Source: Fructobacillus papyrifericola (lineage in GTDB: Bacteria; Bacillota; Bacilli; Lactobacillales; Lactobacillaceae). From it: DNA of 64,000 nucleotides. A program made the position numbers and the translations under genes. Positions 56,162 through 64,000 of the stretch are shown here, piece by piece (the stretch's first letter is position 1; each line of letters begins with the position of its first letter). The notes beneath the pieces are model-generated. The model had not been told where the DNA came from, made no database searches, and saw only the letters and a list, made by a program, of their open reading frames with translations. The DNA is taken from NCBI RefSeq assembly GCF_018437235.1, contig NZ_JAAMFJ010000001.1, positions 372,001 to 436,000 of the forward strand, written 5' to 3'.

Positions 56162-56577
56162 TTAAAAACTTTGTAAATAATGAGTCACCATGTCTTCTAA
56201 GGCCTGTTGCCAATCACCATCGTGCTTTTCTAAGTAGTGATTAATCTTTTTGCTCTGGTCTCGGTTTAGTTCGGTAATCATGGCCTGCCCTTCGTCAGTC
56301 AAGTACAGGTCTTTTATCCTGGGATCATCCTGTGATGGCCTTGTCTCCAATAGATTTCGTTCTTCCAAGTCCTTGTAGGGCTTGATAAATCCTTGCTTGC
56401 TAATTCCCATGATTTTCAAGACTTTTTAATGGTTGGCTTCGTTAAATGGCTCACCAAAAAAAGAATCCGGTGCTATGTTTTGGTTATGTGAAAGCGCTCC
56501 AAATCAATGTTTTGTGAAAAATCCTGATAGGTGAAGTAAATCATCGCAATATTGGACTCTTTAATTTTCTCTACCAT
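56162..56577 (-). pseudogene. MarR family regulator, broken
   Basis: Starts at ATG 56577 with VEKIKESNIAMIYFTYQDFSQ. A TAG interrupts near 56475 after HITKT, then LFLVSHLTKPTIKK, one extra A near 56425, and the winged-helix core MGISKQGFIKPYKDLEERNLLETRPS plus LYLTDEGQ. Two lesions in one short gene indicate decay. It lies upstream of alsD on the same strand, so loss may have freed alsD-alsS from control. Confidence 0.8.
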
Positions 56578-56622
56578 GGTAACCTAACCCTTCCACTTCC
56601 ACATCGTTTCGTTAGCTAAATA

Positions 56623-57165
56623 TTAGCAGATTTGAGACAAAACAAAATGGTCCTCCCTTATGGAGAACCAGAAGAAGTTGATTTGTTTTTTTGAGAGAAC
56701 CTTTGCAAACATTGTCTTTTTACGTCGTTGACCCATTCGGTAACTTGAATTAATGAACCCAAAGGCGATTAAGAAAAGCACGGTCAACCAGTAAGCAATG
56801 AGGTGATGACCTAGATTAAAATGTTCAAAAACTTCGTAAGTAGTTGAGATACTGTTTAGCAAACCATCCAATGAAACGTAGAACCAATCCGTTGACTTAT
56901 CAAAGTACCGAAGAATATCTTTCAGCTCCCCTGAACTTAACCCTTCTTTTTGAATAATTTCGATGGATCGCCGTTTTTCATAAGCAATTTTATAGAATGG
57001 CAATACCCAATACCAAGAAGAGATTTTCGGATATTGGCGATCATCCTTGGTAAGGGCTCGAATTGTTGATTCCTGTTCTTCCAATTCCAATCAGGATTGA
57101 TATAAAGGAAAGATGAAGAGTAGCCATTCTTCAATGAATGACAGAATTAACATGAACCGTTCCAT
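56623..57165 (-). pseudogene. Unknown membrane protein with internal TGA
   Basis: I do not recognise the family. From ATG 57165 (AGAGGAATAATT upstream) the frame reads FMLILSFIEEWLLFIFPLYQ and meets TGA at codon 25 (57091-57093). It then continues for 155 residues: soluble stretch TIRALTKDDRQYPKISSWYW, then a membrane segment ending FLIAFGFINSSYRMGQRRKK. Without the stop it would be 180 residues with two membrane segments. It is a nonsense mutant, or the downstream part could start at TTG 57090. Confidence 0.55.
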
Positions 57166-57251
57166 AATTATTCCTCTACTTTCGGTATCGCGTTCGCTTC
57201 ATTATTCTAGGCTTTCTAAAATAAACAGTCAAACAACGTCCAAAATTTTCA

Positions 57252-57284
57252 AAAGAAAAAAGCAATCCCCAAGGAGGATTGCTT
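57252..57284 (-). terminator. Terminator after the P-type ATPase remnant
   Basis: On the minus strand AGCAATCC pairs with GGATTGCT and is followed by TTTTTC. Confidence 0.88.
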
Positions 57285-57297
57285 CTAAATATAACGA

Positions 57298-60071
57298 TTA
57301 TTGATTCAACTTCATAAAATACTTCCGGACAAACCACTTCCGTAATTCTTCTAAGAGAACCAATGGGATTAGAATGGCAATCAGAAATAGCCACTCGGCC
57401 ACACCTAGGGCGTGTGTGTTAAAGACGCCCTGTAAGAATGGTACATGGATAATCAGTGAAATTAGGAAGATTTCGAAGATGATTCCCGTAATAATATGTC
57501 GGTTACTGAAGAGGCCAATATTAACGACTGACGTGTACTTGGTACGAGCATTCATGGCCGCTGCAATCTGGCAGAAGACAATGGCCGCTAAAGTAATGGT
57601 GGTTGCTTCGGCATAAACGGAACCAGAGGCTGACAGTGCGTGCTTGGGCCAACCATAGGCGTAGTTCACGAAGAAGTAAGCAGCCGATGAAATTAAGGAA
57701 GCGACCAACCCGTATAGCGCGAAAGCTTTCCAAATAATGGACTTATTCAGTAAGTGTGCTTTTCGTGAACGTGGGGGTTCCTGCATAACACCAGGTTCAC
57801 TCTTTTCAGAGCCCAACCCAAGCGCTGGGAGCATGTCCGTTCCCAAATCGATGGTTAGAATCTGCATAACTGTCAGTGACAATGGGATTAAGCCCCCAGA
57901 AAAGAGGAAGAGAACGGAAGGAAAAGATTCAGGGACGTTCGAGTTCAAGATGTAAAGTAAGAACTTTTGAATGTTACTGTACACCGTTCGTCCTTCCTCA
58001 ATGGCGGCAATGATCGATGCAAAGTTATCGTCCGTCAAAATCATGTCGGCCGCTTCCTTGGCGACATCGGTTCCGTAGCGCCCATGGCAATACCAATATC
58101 AGCTTGTTGCAAAGCTGGGGCATCGTTGACACCATCCCCCGTCGACGCCACGATTTCGCCGTTCGCTTGATTAGCCTTCACAATACGGTATTTCTGTTCA
58201 GGAGCCACGCGAGCAAAGAGTACTTCACCCTTGACTGCCTCGCGTAGGTCGTCGTCGGACATGTTGTCTAGCTCATCTCCCGTGACCACGCGGGCCTGAT
58301 CAGATACCAAAACAATTTTGACGGCCACTGACTTTCCAGTGATTGGTCCATCCCCTGTAAGCATGATGATGCGAGTACCTGCTTGGTGGGCCTTCTTCAC
58401 CGCTGCATAGATTTCAGGAGTGGTGGAGCGGCCATGATGGTCAAGCCAACAAAAGTCAAATTCTGTTCCGTATTTTCGCCAGTGGCTTTCGATAAATCCT
58501 GACTTTCACTGTCTGACAAATCACGGTAAGCAACCGCTAAAGCACGGAATCCCTGCTTTGCATAGGATTCGTTAGCCGCTTGAATTTGTTGAACATCATT
58601 GTCCGTAATGTCCCGAACCTGACCATTCGTCAAAATGGAATTGGTCTTGGCCAAGATACCGTCCAGGGCACCTTTCGTGTAGAGAGTCAGTTGCCCTTTT
58701 TCGTTTTTATTAATCGTCGACATCCGCTTTCGATCGGAATCGAAAACCAACGTTTTCTGACGAGGATTTTGAACGTTCAGCTCGTCGCTGTTCAGCTGAT
58801 ACTTTTGAGCCAAAATCACGAGTGAGGCCTCGGTGGGCGTTCCCACAATTTGTGGTTGACCATCGGGCCTGTTCGCTGCTTTAACCGCCGTGTCGTTGTT
58901 TAAGGTCACCGCCTTTAACAATAAGTCTAGATCAGCATTTTTCCTGCTTTCACGGGTTGATTCCCATCCATCACCTGACCATTATTGACGTAGCCTTCGC
59001 CGAACACCGTAAAGACTTTGTCAGGAAGCCAGAAATTGTTAATGGTCATCTGGTTTTGCGTGAGTGTTCCAGTTTTATCCGAAGCGATGACGGTCGTTTC
59101 ACCCAGTGTTTCGACACTGTTGAGATTCTTAACCAAAGCATGCTTCTTGGCCATTCGCTGGACCCCTGCACCAATGACAAAGTCACCGTGGGAAGCAAGC
59201 CTTCAGGGATAAAGGCCACCACCATTCCAAGGGCGAAGATGAAGGACTGGGCCACCGGATAATGAACAAAGAAAATCGCCACCAAGAAGAAGGCAGTTCC
59301 GATTGAAATGGCGATAATGGACAGTTGGCGGGTCAAACGGTTCAATTCGATTTCGAGTGGGGATGGCTTAGAATGCTGACCCTGAGTCAACTTGGCAATC
59401 TGTCCAAACTCCGTGTTCATTCCCGTGTTGATGGCCATGACTTTGGCAGAACCAGCAGAGGCCACTGTCCCGGCATAAACCAAATTTTGTTCAGCAAACT
59501 TGCCCTCCCCATGACGGTAGTCAGCTTTTTTGTCGGTCAGGTCAGACTCACCGGTTAAGGCTGATTCGTCAACTTGCAACGAATCGAAAGAAATGACCCG
59601 GGCATCGGCCGAGATGCTATCACCGGCAGAAATGACTAATAAATCACCCGGCACAATCGCGGCCGTGTCAATTTGCTGTGACTGGCCGTCGCGAATAACC
59701 GTTGCCTTGGTTGGCAACATTTTCTTCAAAGCATCCGAAGCCTTCTGGGCCTGGTTCTCTTGCCAAAAACTAAAGAGCCCGTTAATAATGTTGACGGCCC
59801 AGATGGCAATGCCCAATTCCAACATTTGGGCAAACATGGCGATGAAACCGGAAACCCAGAGTAGAATGGCCATCAAGCTGGTAAAGTTCTTCTAAAACTG
59901 CCACAGTTTATTTTGACCCTTTGCGGCAGTAATGACATCCGGCCCGTACTTTGCCTCTTGTGTTTTCACCTGATCGGCGCTGAGTCCATTGTCACTACTT
60001 GCTACTGTTTGATAGAACTGGTCAATGGGCATTTGTGCCAATTGATCGGAACTCTGCTTTTGACTAGGCAT
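57298..60071 (-). pseudogene. P2-type cation-transporting ATPase, five lesions
   Basis: A roughly 920-residue Ca2+-type (PacL-like) pump in pieces. The cation-ATPase N-domain (MPIDQFYQTVASSDNGLSAD) is followed by TAG at about 59893. IVPGDLLVISAGDSISADARV, the phosphorylation loop [38 protein letters not shown] and the C-terminal transmembrane domain are all recognisable. One-base losses near 59170, 58935, 58420 and 58075 split the frames; restoring single bases rejoins [22 protein letters not shown] and ATGTDVAKEAADMI. The start ATG 60071 has a strong AAAGGAGGGGG site. Confidence 0.9.
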
Positions 60072-60094
60072 CGTTTTCCCCCTCCTTTATAGTT

Positions 60095-60153
60095 AAAAAA
60101 CCCACAGAATAACTAACCATGTTCATTTTGACCATGAATACCCATTCTGTAGG
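60095..60153 (-). terminator. Long hairpin with T-run in the ATPase leader
   Basis: On the minus strand CCTACAGAAT pairs with ATTCTGTGGG, enclosing an inner UUCAU/AUGAA hairpin, and six U follow. It sits just 24 bases before the ATPase start, so it either terminates the small-ORF transcript or attenuates the pump gene. It is better paired as minus-strand RNA (a U-G wobble replaces a mismatch). Confidence 0.65.
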
Positions 60154-60182
60154 CTTTGTTTGTCCACTAGTGGGCTAAGAAG

Positions 60183-60344
60183 TTAGCAGCCCTTCCCATT
60201 CGAAATCATGGCGTAAACTGATTCAACTAGCATACCGCCAGCCATGACGTACATAGCTAACATCCCCTGCATACTAGCTAAAAGATAAATCGTGTAAACC
60301 CAAACTAAGGCCATAATAAAATGGAAAATTCGATTAAATGACAT
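60183..60344 (-). CDS. 53-residue membrane protein upstream of the P-type ATPase
   Basis: A short gene starting at ATG 60344 after GGGGAGCGGGAG and ending TAA. It reads MSFNRIFHFIMALVWVYTIY, then ASMQGMLAMYVMAGGMLVES, and ends NGKGC. It is Met-rich (eight Met) with one or two hydrophobic helices and a C-terminal cysteine. I recognise no family. Its place between a metal-pump remnant and a multicopper oxidase suggests a metal-related role, but this is inference. Confidence 0.55.
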   Translation of the reverse strand: MSFNRIFHFIMALVWVYTIYLLASMQGMLAMYVMAGGMLVESVYAMISNGKGC

Positions 60345-60403
60345 GTCTCCCGCTCCCCTTTTTTGATGATTACTACTTGTGTGACCAAATCATAACATAT
60401 TTA

Positions 60404-60433
60404 TTACACAAATTAGAACTATTCTTGTATACT
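60404..60433 (+). promoter_or_regulatory. Promoter of the multicopper oxidase
   Basis: TTACAC (60404-60409), 18-base spacer, TATACT (60428-60433). An inverted repeat TTGTGT...ACACAA (60377-60411) overlaps the -35 and could be an operator. Confidence 0.5.
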
Positions 60434-60458
60434 ATCCGTAAATAGAGGAGGAAATACG

Positions 60459-62009
60459 ATGACAGAATCAAAAAAGCCGATCTATAACGACTACTTTTTT
60501 AACGAATCCGCTTACGATTACCACGATGGCGGGTATGTACCCTTGGAGAAGTATGACTCCCCAACGGTACCGCTAAACATTCCAGAAATTCTAAAGCCGG
60601 ATAAGGAAACAGATACCGATGTCTGGTTGACTGTTCACGCCCAACCTGGTGAAACCCAGATTGTTCCCGGTCCAAAGACCAAGACTTGGGGCTACAACCA
60701 AAGCCTGCTCGGTAAGACGATTGTCTTTAAGAGTGGTAAGACTTACCACGTGACTTTGAAGAACACCTTGCCGGAACTCACGACTTTCCACTGGCACGGA
60801 TTGGACGTACCTGGTCCTTTCATTGATGGTGGTTGTCATGCCCCCGTTTACCCCGGTGAAGCAAAGGAGATCACGTTCAAAGTCGAACAACCCGCGTCAA
60901 CTACATGGTTGCACGTCCACCCATGTCCATTGACTGGCTGGGACGTTTGGCACGGACTCGCTGCCATGGCCTACGTCAAGGATGAGCACGAAGCATGCTT
61001 GCCAATTCCACACAACTATGGTGTCGATGACATCCCTGTTGTCTTACAAGACCGTCGTTTCCATGAGGATAACCAGTGGGACTATGATGGCGACTACGAT
61101 CCTGATGGAACCGCCGGTCCAACGGCCATGTTGAACGGAACTGTCAACCCTGAATTTGATGTCACAACCCAAAAGCTGCGCGTTCGTTTCTTGGATGGTT
61201 CCAACCGTCGTGAATGGCGCTTGCACCTATCTGACGACTTGGTCATGACCCAAATCGCTTCCGATGGTGGACTCTTACCAGAACCCGTCCAGATGACAAA
61301 GTTCATGATTACCTGTGCCGAACGTGCCGAATTCATCTTGGACTTTAAGGATTACAAGCCTGGTGACAAAGTCAGCCTGTACTCCGATGACATGCCAATC
61401 TTGACTTTCAACATCAAGGAATTCGCCAAGGATGACACCGAAATTCCAGAGCACTTGGCCGACACTTCATACCCTGATCCAGAACCAAACGCCCACGTGC
61501 ACCAAGTGGTGATGTCTGGAACGGATGAAGAAGTCATGCTGAACGGTAAGAAGTTCGGTATGATGCGGATTGATGACCGGCAAGAACTTGGCAAGTCCGA
61601 GTACTGGGATATTACCAACACCAACGACTGCTGTGGCGGCATGCTTCACCCTTACCACATGCACGGTGGCTCCTTCCAAATTGTTTCGCGTAACGGTGAA
61701 GCACCTTACCCTAACGAATTAGGCTACAAGGACACGGTTTCCGTTAACCCTGGTGAAACGGTTCGAATCAAGATGAAGTTCAACTACGAAGGTGTCTTCA
61801 TGTACCACTGCCACATCATCGAACACGAAGACGGCGGTATGATGGCCCAGATGCAAGTTTGGACCAAGGAAGAACCCGAAAAGAAGTACAACCTGATGGC
61901 CATGGACACGTTAATGAACGCCCTCGCCGAGGAACGCGGCTGCAAAGTCAGCGCATTAAAGATTTCAAGCCTTGAATCCTACAAGAAGATGGGCATGGAC
62001 ATGTGCTAA
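60459..62009 (+). CDS. Multicopper oxidase (laccase-like)
   Basis: A 516-residue three-domain cupredoxin oxidase. All four copper-binding segments are present: FHWHGLD, WLHVHPCP, HPYHMHGGSFQIV and YHCHIIEHEDGGMM, giving the T1 and trinuclear sites. There is no Tat or Sec signal, so it appears cytosolic, as reported for related lactobacillar laccases. Relatives oxidise Cu(I), phenols or biogenic amines; the substrate here is unknown. A GGAGG site precedes the ATG. It is intact, unlike its neighbours. Confidence 0.94.
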   Translation: MTESKKPIYNDYFFNESAYDYHDGGYVPLEKYDSPTVPLNIPEILKPDKETDTDVWLTVHAQPGETQIVPGPKTKTWGYNQSLLGKTIVFKSGKTYHVTLKNTLPELTTFHWHGLDVPGPFIDGGCHAPVYPGEAKEITFKVEQPASTTWLHVHPCPLTGWDVWHGLAAMAYVKDEHEACLPIPHNYGVDDIPVVLQDRRFHEDNQWDYDGDYDPDGTAGPTAMLNGTVNPEFDVTTQKLRVRFLDGSNRREWRLHLSDDLVMTQIASDGGLLPEPVQMTKFMITCAERAEFILDFKDYKPGDKVSLYSDDMPILTFNIKEFAKDDTEIPEHLADTSYPDPEPNAHVHQVVMSGTDEEVMLNGKKFGMMRIDDRQELGKSEYWDITNTNDCCGGMLHPYHMHGGSFQIVSRNGEAPYPNELGYKDTVSVNPGETVRIKMKFNYEGVFMYHCHIIEHEDGGMMAQMQVWTKEEPEKKYNLMAMDTLMNALAEERGCKVSALKISSLESYKKMGMDMC

Positions 62010-62022
62010 GCATTCCTTTAGC

Positions 62023-62072
62023 ACATAAAAAAGAGCACGCCAAGATGTAAAAGTCGGAGCATGCTTTTTTCG
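62023..62072 (+). terminator. Imperfect terminator after the oxidase
   Basis: An A-run with GAGCACGC faces GGAGCATGC plus six T. The stem is interrupted. Confidence 0.55.
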
Positions 62073-62098
62073 TTTAATTAGGAAGATGGTATTAATCC

Positions 62099-62670
62099 TT
62101 ATTTTTGTACTAATTCATCAATTAAGTCATTAACGACATTATCAACTGAAATCGGCTTTTACTTACTTGAGAAAAAGCCCAGTAACTTGAAGACAGGTGC
62201 TATTTTTGAAAGAAAATCATCGCGCCCACCACCAATGACTGACGTTGGATTAACAATGACAACTGGCAGACCAGAATCTTGGTATTCAGAAGCAATGTCG
62301 ACCTTAGTCTGGATAAAACACTTTGGCCCAAGCTTTACCTGGACGAAGCCGAGTCCTTTAATCCGATATTTTCCCGCCAAAGTTAACGCATTCTGTGCTG
62401 GTAGCCAGTTTGTTTGCTTGTCTTTTTCAGCCGTGTTTTCAGGTCGACCAACAAGATTGATGACGTAATCAATTTTGTTGGGCACTTGTTCCTCAACCCA
62501 ATCCAAATTGCGTACATCACCTACGAAGCTGTGAACACGTTGGTTGGCAACATCCCACTTCCCGGAACGAGATACTAAATCAAATTCAGCTTCTGCACTT
62601 TTCTGTAACCATCGGCTAATTAAGTTTTCCTAATATAGCCATTCCCACCTAAAACTAAAATGTTTGTCAT
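62099..62670 (-). pseudogene. NAD-dependent epimerase/dehydratase-like gene, broken
   Basis: From ATG 62670 it reads ILVLGGNGYI, the dinucleotide motif, then shifts frame near 62630 (one A short). It continues SRWLQKSAEAEFDLVSRSGKW, VINLVGRPENTAEKD and VVIVNPTSVIGGGR. A TAA interrupts near 62159, before the last KPISVDNVVNDLIDELV block; several residues seem lost there. It resembles NAD-binding complex-I-subunit-like SDR proteins. It is divergent from a broken TetR gene. Confidence 0.8.
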
Positions 62671-62741
62671 GTCTTTTCTTCCAATCTTTCATTAATACCG
62701 CTATTCTAGTAGGTAGTGAGATTAGAAGAAGTACGGTTTCA

Positions 62742-63322
62742 ATGAAAGTGTTCAAAATGACTAAACTTAGCACGAAGGATAAAATCTATCAGAGCATCAT
62801 CAATCTAACGCTGGAAAAATTCTTAGAGAAACTATCCGTGGCTGAAATTACTAGGCATGCGGCCATCACCAGAGGAAACTTCTACAATCATTTCACTGAT
62901 TTGACCGATGCCATTCAATCACTTGAGGATGAGCAATTAACGCAACTAACTACCATTCTTAAGGGCACAAGAGCTATTCATGGTGGTGATCAAAATGAAA
63001 AAGAATTTTACAAAGAAGTCTTGCTTCAAATTGAACGAAACAAGAATACCTATCAGCAACTTTTGTCTAATAACGGTGCCCTAAGTTTTTAAATAAACTG
63101 AAAAACTTCATTCGACCCTATCTTGGCATCGACCGCTTTGAACGGTCAAAACAAAATAAAATGATACCAAAGGGTTTTGCTGAAAACTATGTCTTTCATA
63201 GCATCATCGATAGTTTGGTTTATTGGCTGGAAGACAGCCCCGAAACACCAGTATCCGTTGTCGTTGACGTTCTCCTTAACACTCGTCGCCTTACTCCATT
63301 GGAGGTTTCTGGAATTAATTAA
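62742..63322 (+). pseudogene. TetR family regulator, frameshifted
   Basis: The N-terminal helix-turn-helix is typical: TKDKIYQSIINLTLEKFLEK, then SVAEITRHAAITRGNFYNHF. The frame breaks at about 63088 in a T-run (one T short). The other frame continues LNKLKNFIRPYLGIDRFE, YVFHSIIDSLVYWLEDSPE to 63322. ATG 62742 or 62757 could be the start. It is divergent from the epimerase-like gene, a common repressor-target layout; both are dead. Confidence 0.82.
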
Positions 63323-63359
63323 AAAACGTTCTATAAGTTTAACTTATAGAACGTTTTAT
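63321..63359. terminator. Bidirectional palindromic terminator
   Basis: AAAACGTTCTATAAGTT and AACTTATAGAACGTTTT form a near-perfect stem. It separates the tetR remnant and the convergent yoeB. Confidence 0.85.
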
Positions 63360-63363
63360 TTCT

Positions 63364-63624
63364 TTATCGATGATAATGATACCTAACCGAAACGATGTAT
63401 AAATCACCCTTTTCGACATAATAGATTAGACGATGTTCTTCTGATATTCGTCGTGACCAAAGTCCAGAATAGTCGCCCTTAAGTGGTTCGGGCTTTCCAA
63501 TGCCATCAAAAGGATTTCGCATCACATCATGTAATAATTTACGAATGCGCTTAACTAATTTTTTATCGTTATCCAGCCACCACTCAAAATCATCCCAGGA
63601 TTCGGTTGACCAAATAATCTTCAT
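63364..63624 (-). CDS. yoeB: Toxin YoeB, RelE-type mRNA interferase
   Basis: An 86-residue ribosome-dependent RNase. KIIWSTESWDDFEWWLDNDKK, RIRKLLHDVMRNPFDGIGKPEPLKGDYSGLWSRRI and EEHRLIYYV with the C-terminal RYHYH cover the known catalytic Glu, Arg and His. The start overlaps the antitoxin stop (ATGA). Length agrees with E. coli YoeB (84). Confidence 0.95.
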   Translation of the reverse strand: MKIIWSTESWDDFEWWLDNDKKLVKRIRKLLHDVMRNPFDGIGKPEPLKGDYSGLWSRRISEEHRLIYYVEKGDLYIVSVRYHYHR

Positions 63625-63875
63625 GCGTCCCACTCGTGAGTCTTGCCTTGACCAGCACGAAACGATTCAAGAGAACGATTAATGTGATCAACATTTGCTT
63701 TCGATTGACGAATATAGGCATTCTCAATAAGATTTTCATATTCATCCTGACTAATTAAAACAGCATTATCGTCAGAACGTTTTGAGGTAATGACAACGGC
63801 TTCTGCATCATCATTGACTAATTGCATGAAGCGTTTCAAATTGTTACGAACGTTTGAATAAGTAATTGCTTGCAT
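63621..63875 (-). CDS. yefM: Antitoxin YefM (Phd/YefM family)
   Basis: An 84-residue antitoxin. The DNA-binding N-domain is AITYSNVRNNLKRFMQLVND, then VVITSKRSDDNAVLISQDEYENL; the C-terminal toxin-binding tail ends GKTHEWDA. ATG 63875 follows GAAGGGAG. It is the first gene of the yefM-yoeB operon and, with its toxin, represses its own promoter. Confidence 0.94.
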   Translation of the reverse strand: MQAITYSNVRNNLKRFMQLVNDDAEAVVITSKRSDDNAVLISQDEYENLIENAYIRQSKANVDHINRSLESFRAGQGKTHEWDA

Positions 63876-63891
63876 AGCCAAACTCCCTTCA

Positions 63892-63950
63892 ACAGTAATT
63901 AACTGTCCCAATTATCCAACACCCCTTCTTTTTTGTCAATATTTTGTACA
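63892..63950 (-). promoter_or_regulatory. Promoter and operators of yefM-yoeB
   Basis: On the minus strand TTGACA (63934-63939), 17-base spacer and GATAAT (63911-63916). A TGTACA hexamer (63945-63950), the core bound by YefM in E. coli, lies next to the -35. ACAGT-AATTA-ACTGT (63892-63906) is a perfect inverted repeat by the start site. Confidence 0.7.
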
Positions 63951-63976
63951 ATAAAATTAACGCATGATTAAATTAA

Positions 63977-64000
63977 AAAAGCCTCGAAGTCACCGACTTC
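63977..64000. terminator. Left half of a terminator cut by the window edge
   Basis: An A-run, GCCTCGAAGTC, ACC and GACTTC fit a hairpin whose right end lies outside. Confidence 0.5.

Noticed and set aside
56488-56505. cre-like TGAAAGCGCTCC in the marR remnant
   Set aside because: It lies within coding sequence (codons for LERFH) and only half the palindrome matches.
60095-60344. Manganese (yybP-ykoY) riboswitch before the P-type ATPase
   Set aside because: Such riboswitches are common before these pumps, but the conserved GGGGAGUAG-type core is absent; only a hairpin with T-run is seen.

Overview
The window is a stretch of a low-to-mid GC Gram-positive chromosome, most probably a heterofermentative lactic acid bacterium (order Lactobacillales, possibly the Leuconostoc/Fructobacillus side). 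The gene order is typical of that order: dprA/topA, cca-folA-degV-ypmS-yozE-rbgA-rnhB, trmK-nif3-pepT-dnaE-pyk, and phoH-ybeY-dgkA-era-recO. Strong AGGAGG-type ribosome sites, CcpA-, PurR-, PyrR- and LexA-type control sites, and pyruvate oxidase, acetolactate synthase and acetolactate decarboxylase genes also fit. dnaE is followed directly by pyk with no pfkA between them, as expected if glycolysis runs through phosphoketolase. The genus is inference; no rRNA or tRNA gene was seen that could settle it.

1-28.8 kb is dense, almost all plus strand, and mostly housekeeping. It opens inside dprA. A pyrimidine-salvage pair (codB-codA) with a PyrR-type attenuator lies between dprA and topA. A vitamin kinase and a frameshifted Ada/AraC regulator follow. 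Then come the RNA and ribosome maturation and folate genes (cca, folA, degV, ypmS, yozE, rbgA, rnhB, trmK, nif3, pepT), dnaE, pyk, phoH-ybeY-dgkA-era, recO, asparaginase, glyA and 5-formyl-THF cyclo-ligase.

28.8-43.8 kb holds accessory metabolism. There is a LexA-controlled three-gene damage cassette (UvrX-type polymerase, YolD-like protein, unknown 86-residue protein). A pyruvate oxidase is frameshifted. Phosphoglycerate mutase, oxidoreductases, a HAD phosphatase, a YeiH exporter, an ammonium channel, proBA, an acetyltransferase and an orphan PhnD-like binding protein preceded by five PurR-like boxes complete it.

43.9-49.7 kb is a purine block. guaC, the xanthine permease and xpt are each broken by several lesions. 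The divergent purB and purA between them are intact and keep PurR-like boxes. A guanine-class riboswitch with an intact binding core but damaged outer elements still precedes the dead permease-xpt pair.

49.7-64 kb is a mosaic of intact and decaying genes. Intact: pgi-scrK with a perfect cre site, alsD-alsS, a multicopper oxidase, a 53-residue membrane protein and a YefM/YoeB toxin-antitoxin pair. Broken: an ABC transporter cut by an IS3-like remnant, a MarR regulator, an unknown membrane protein, a P-type cation ATPase, an NAD-epimerase-like gene and its divergent TetR regulator. Many lesions are one-base changes in homopolymer runs, but several are clean nonsense codons and deletions. True gene decay is therefore the better reading for the second half, whereas the two isolated frameshifts in the first half could be sequence errors.
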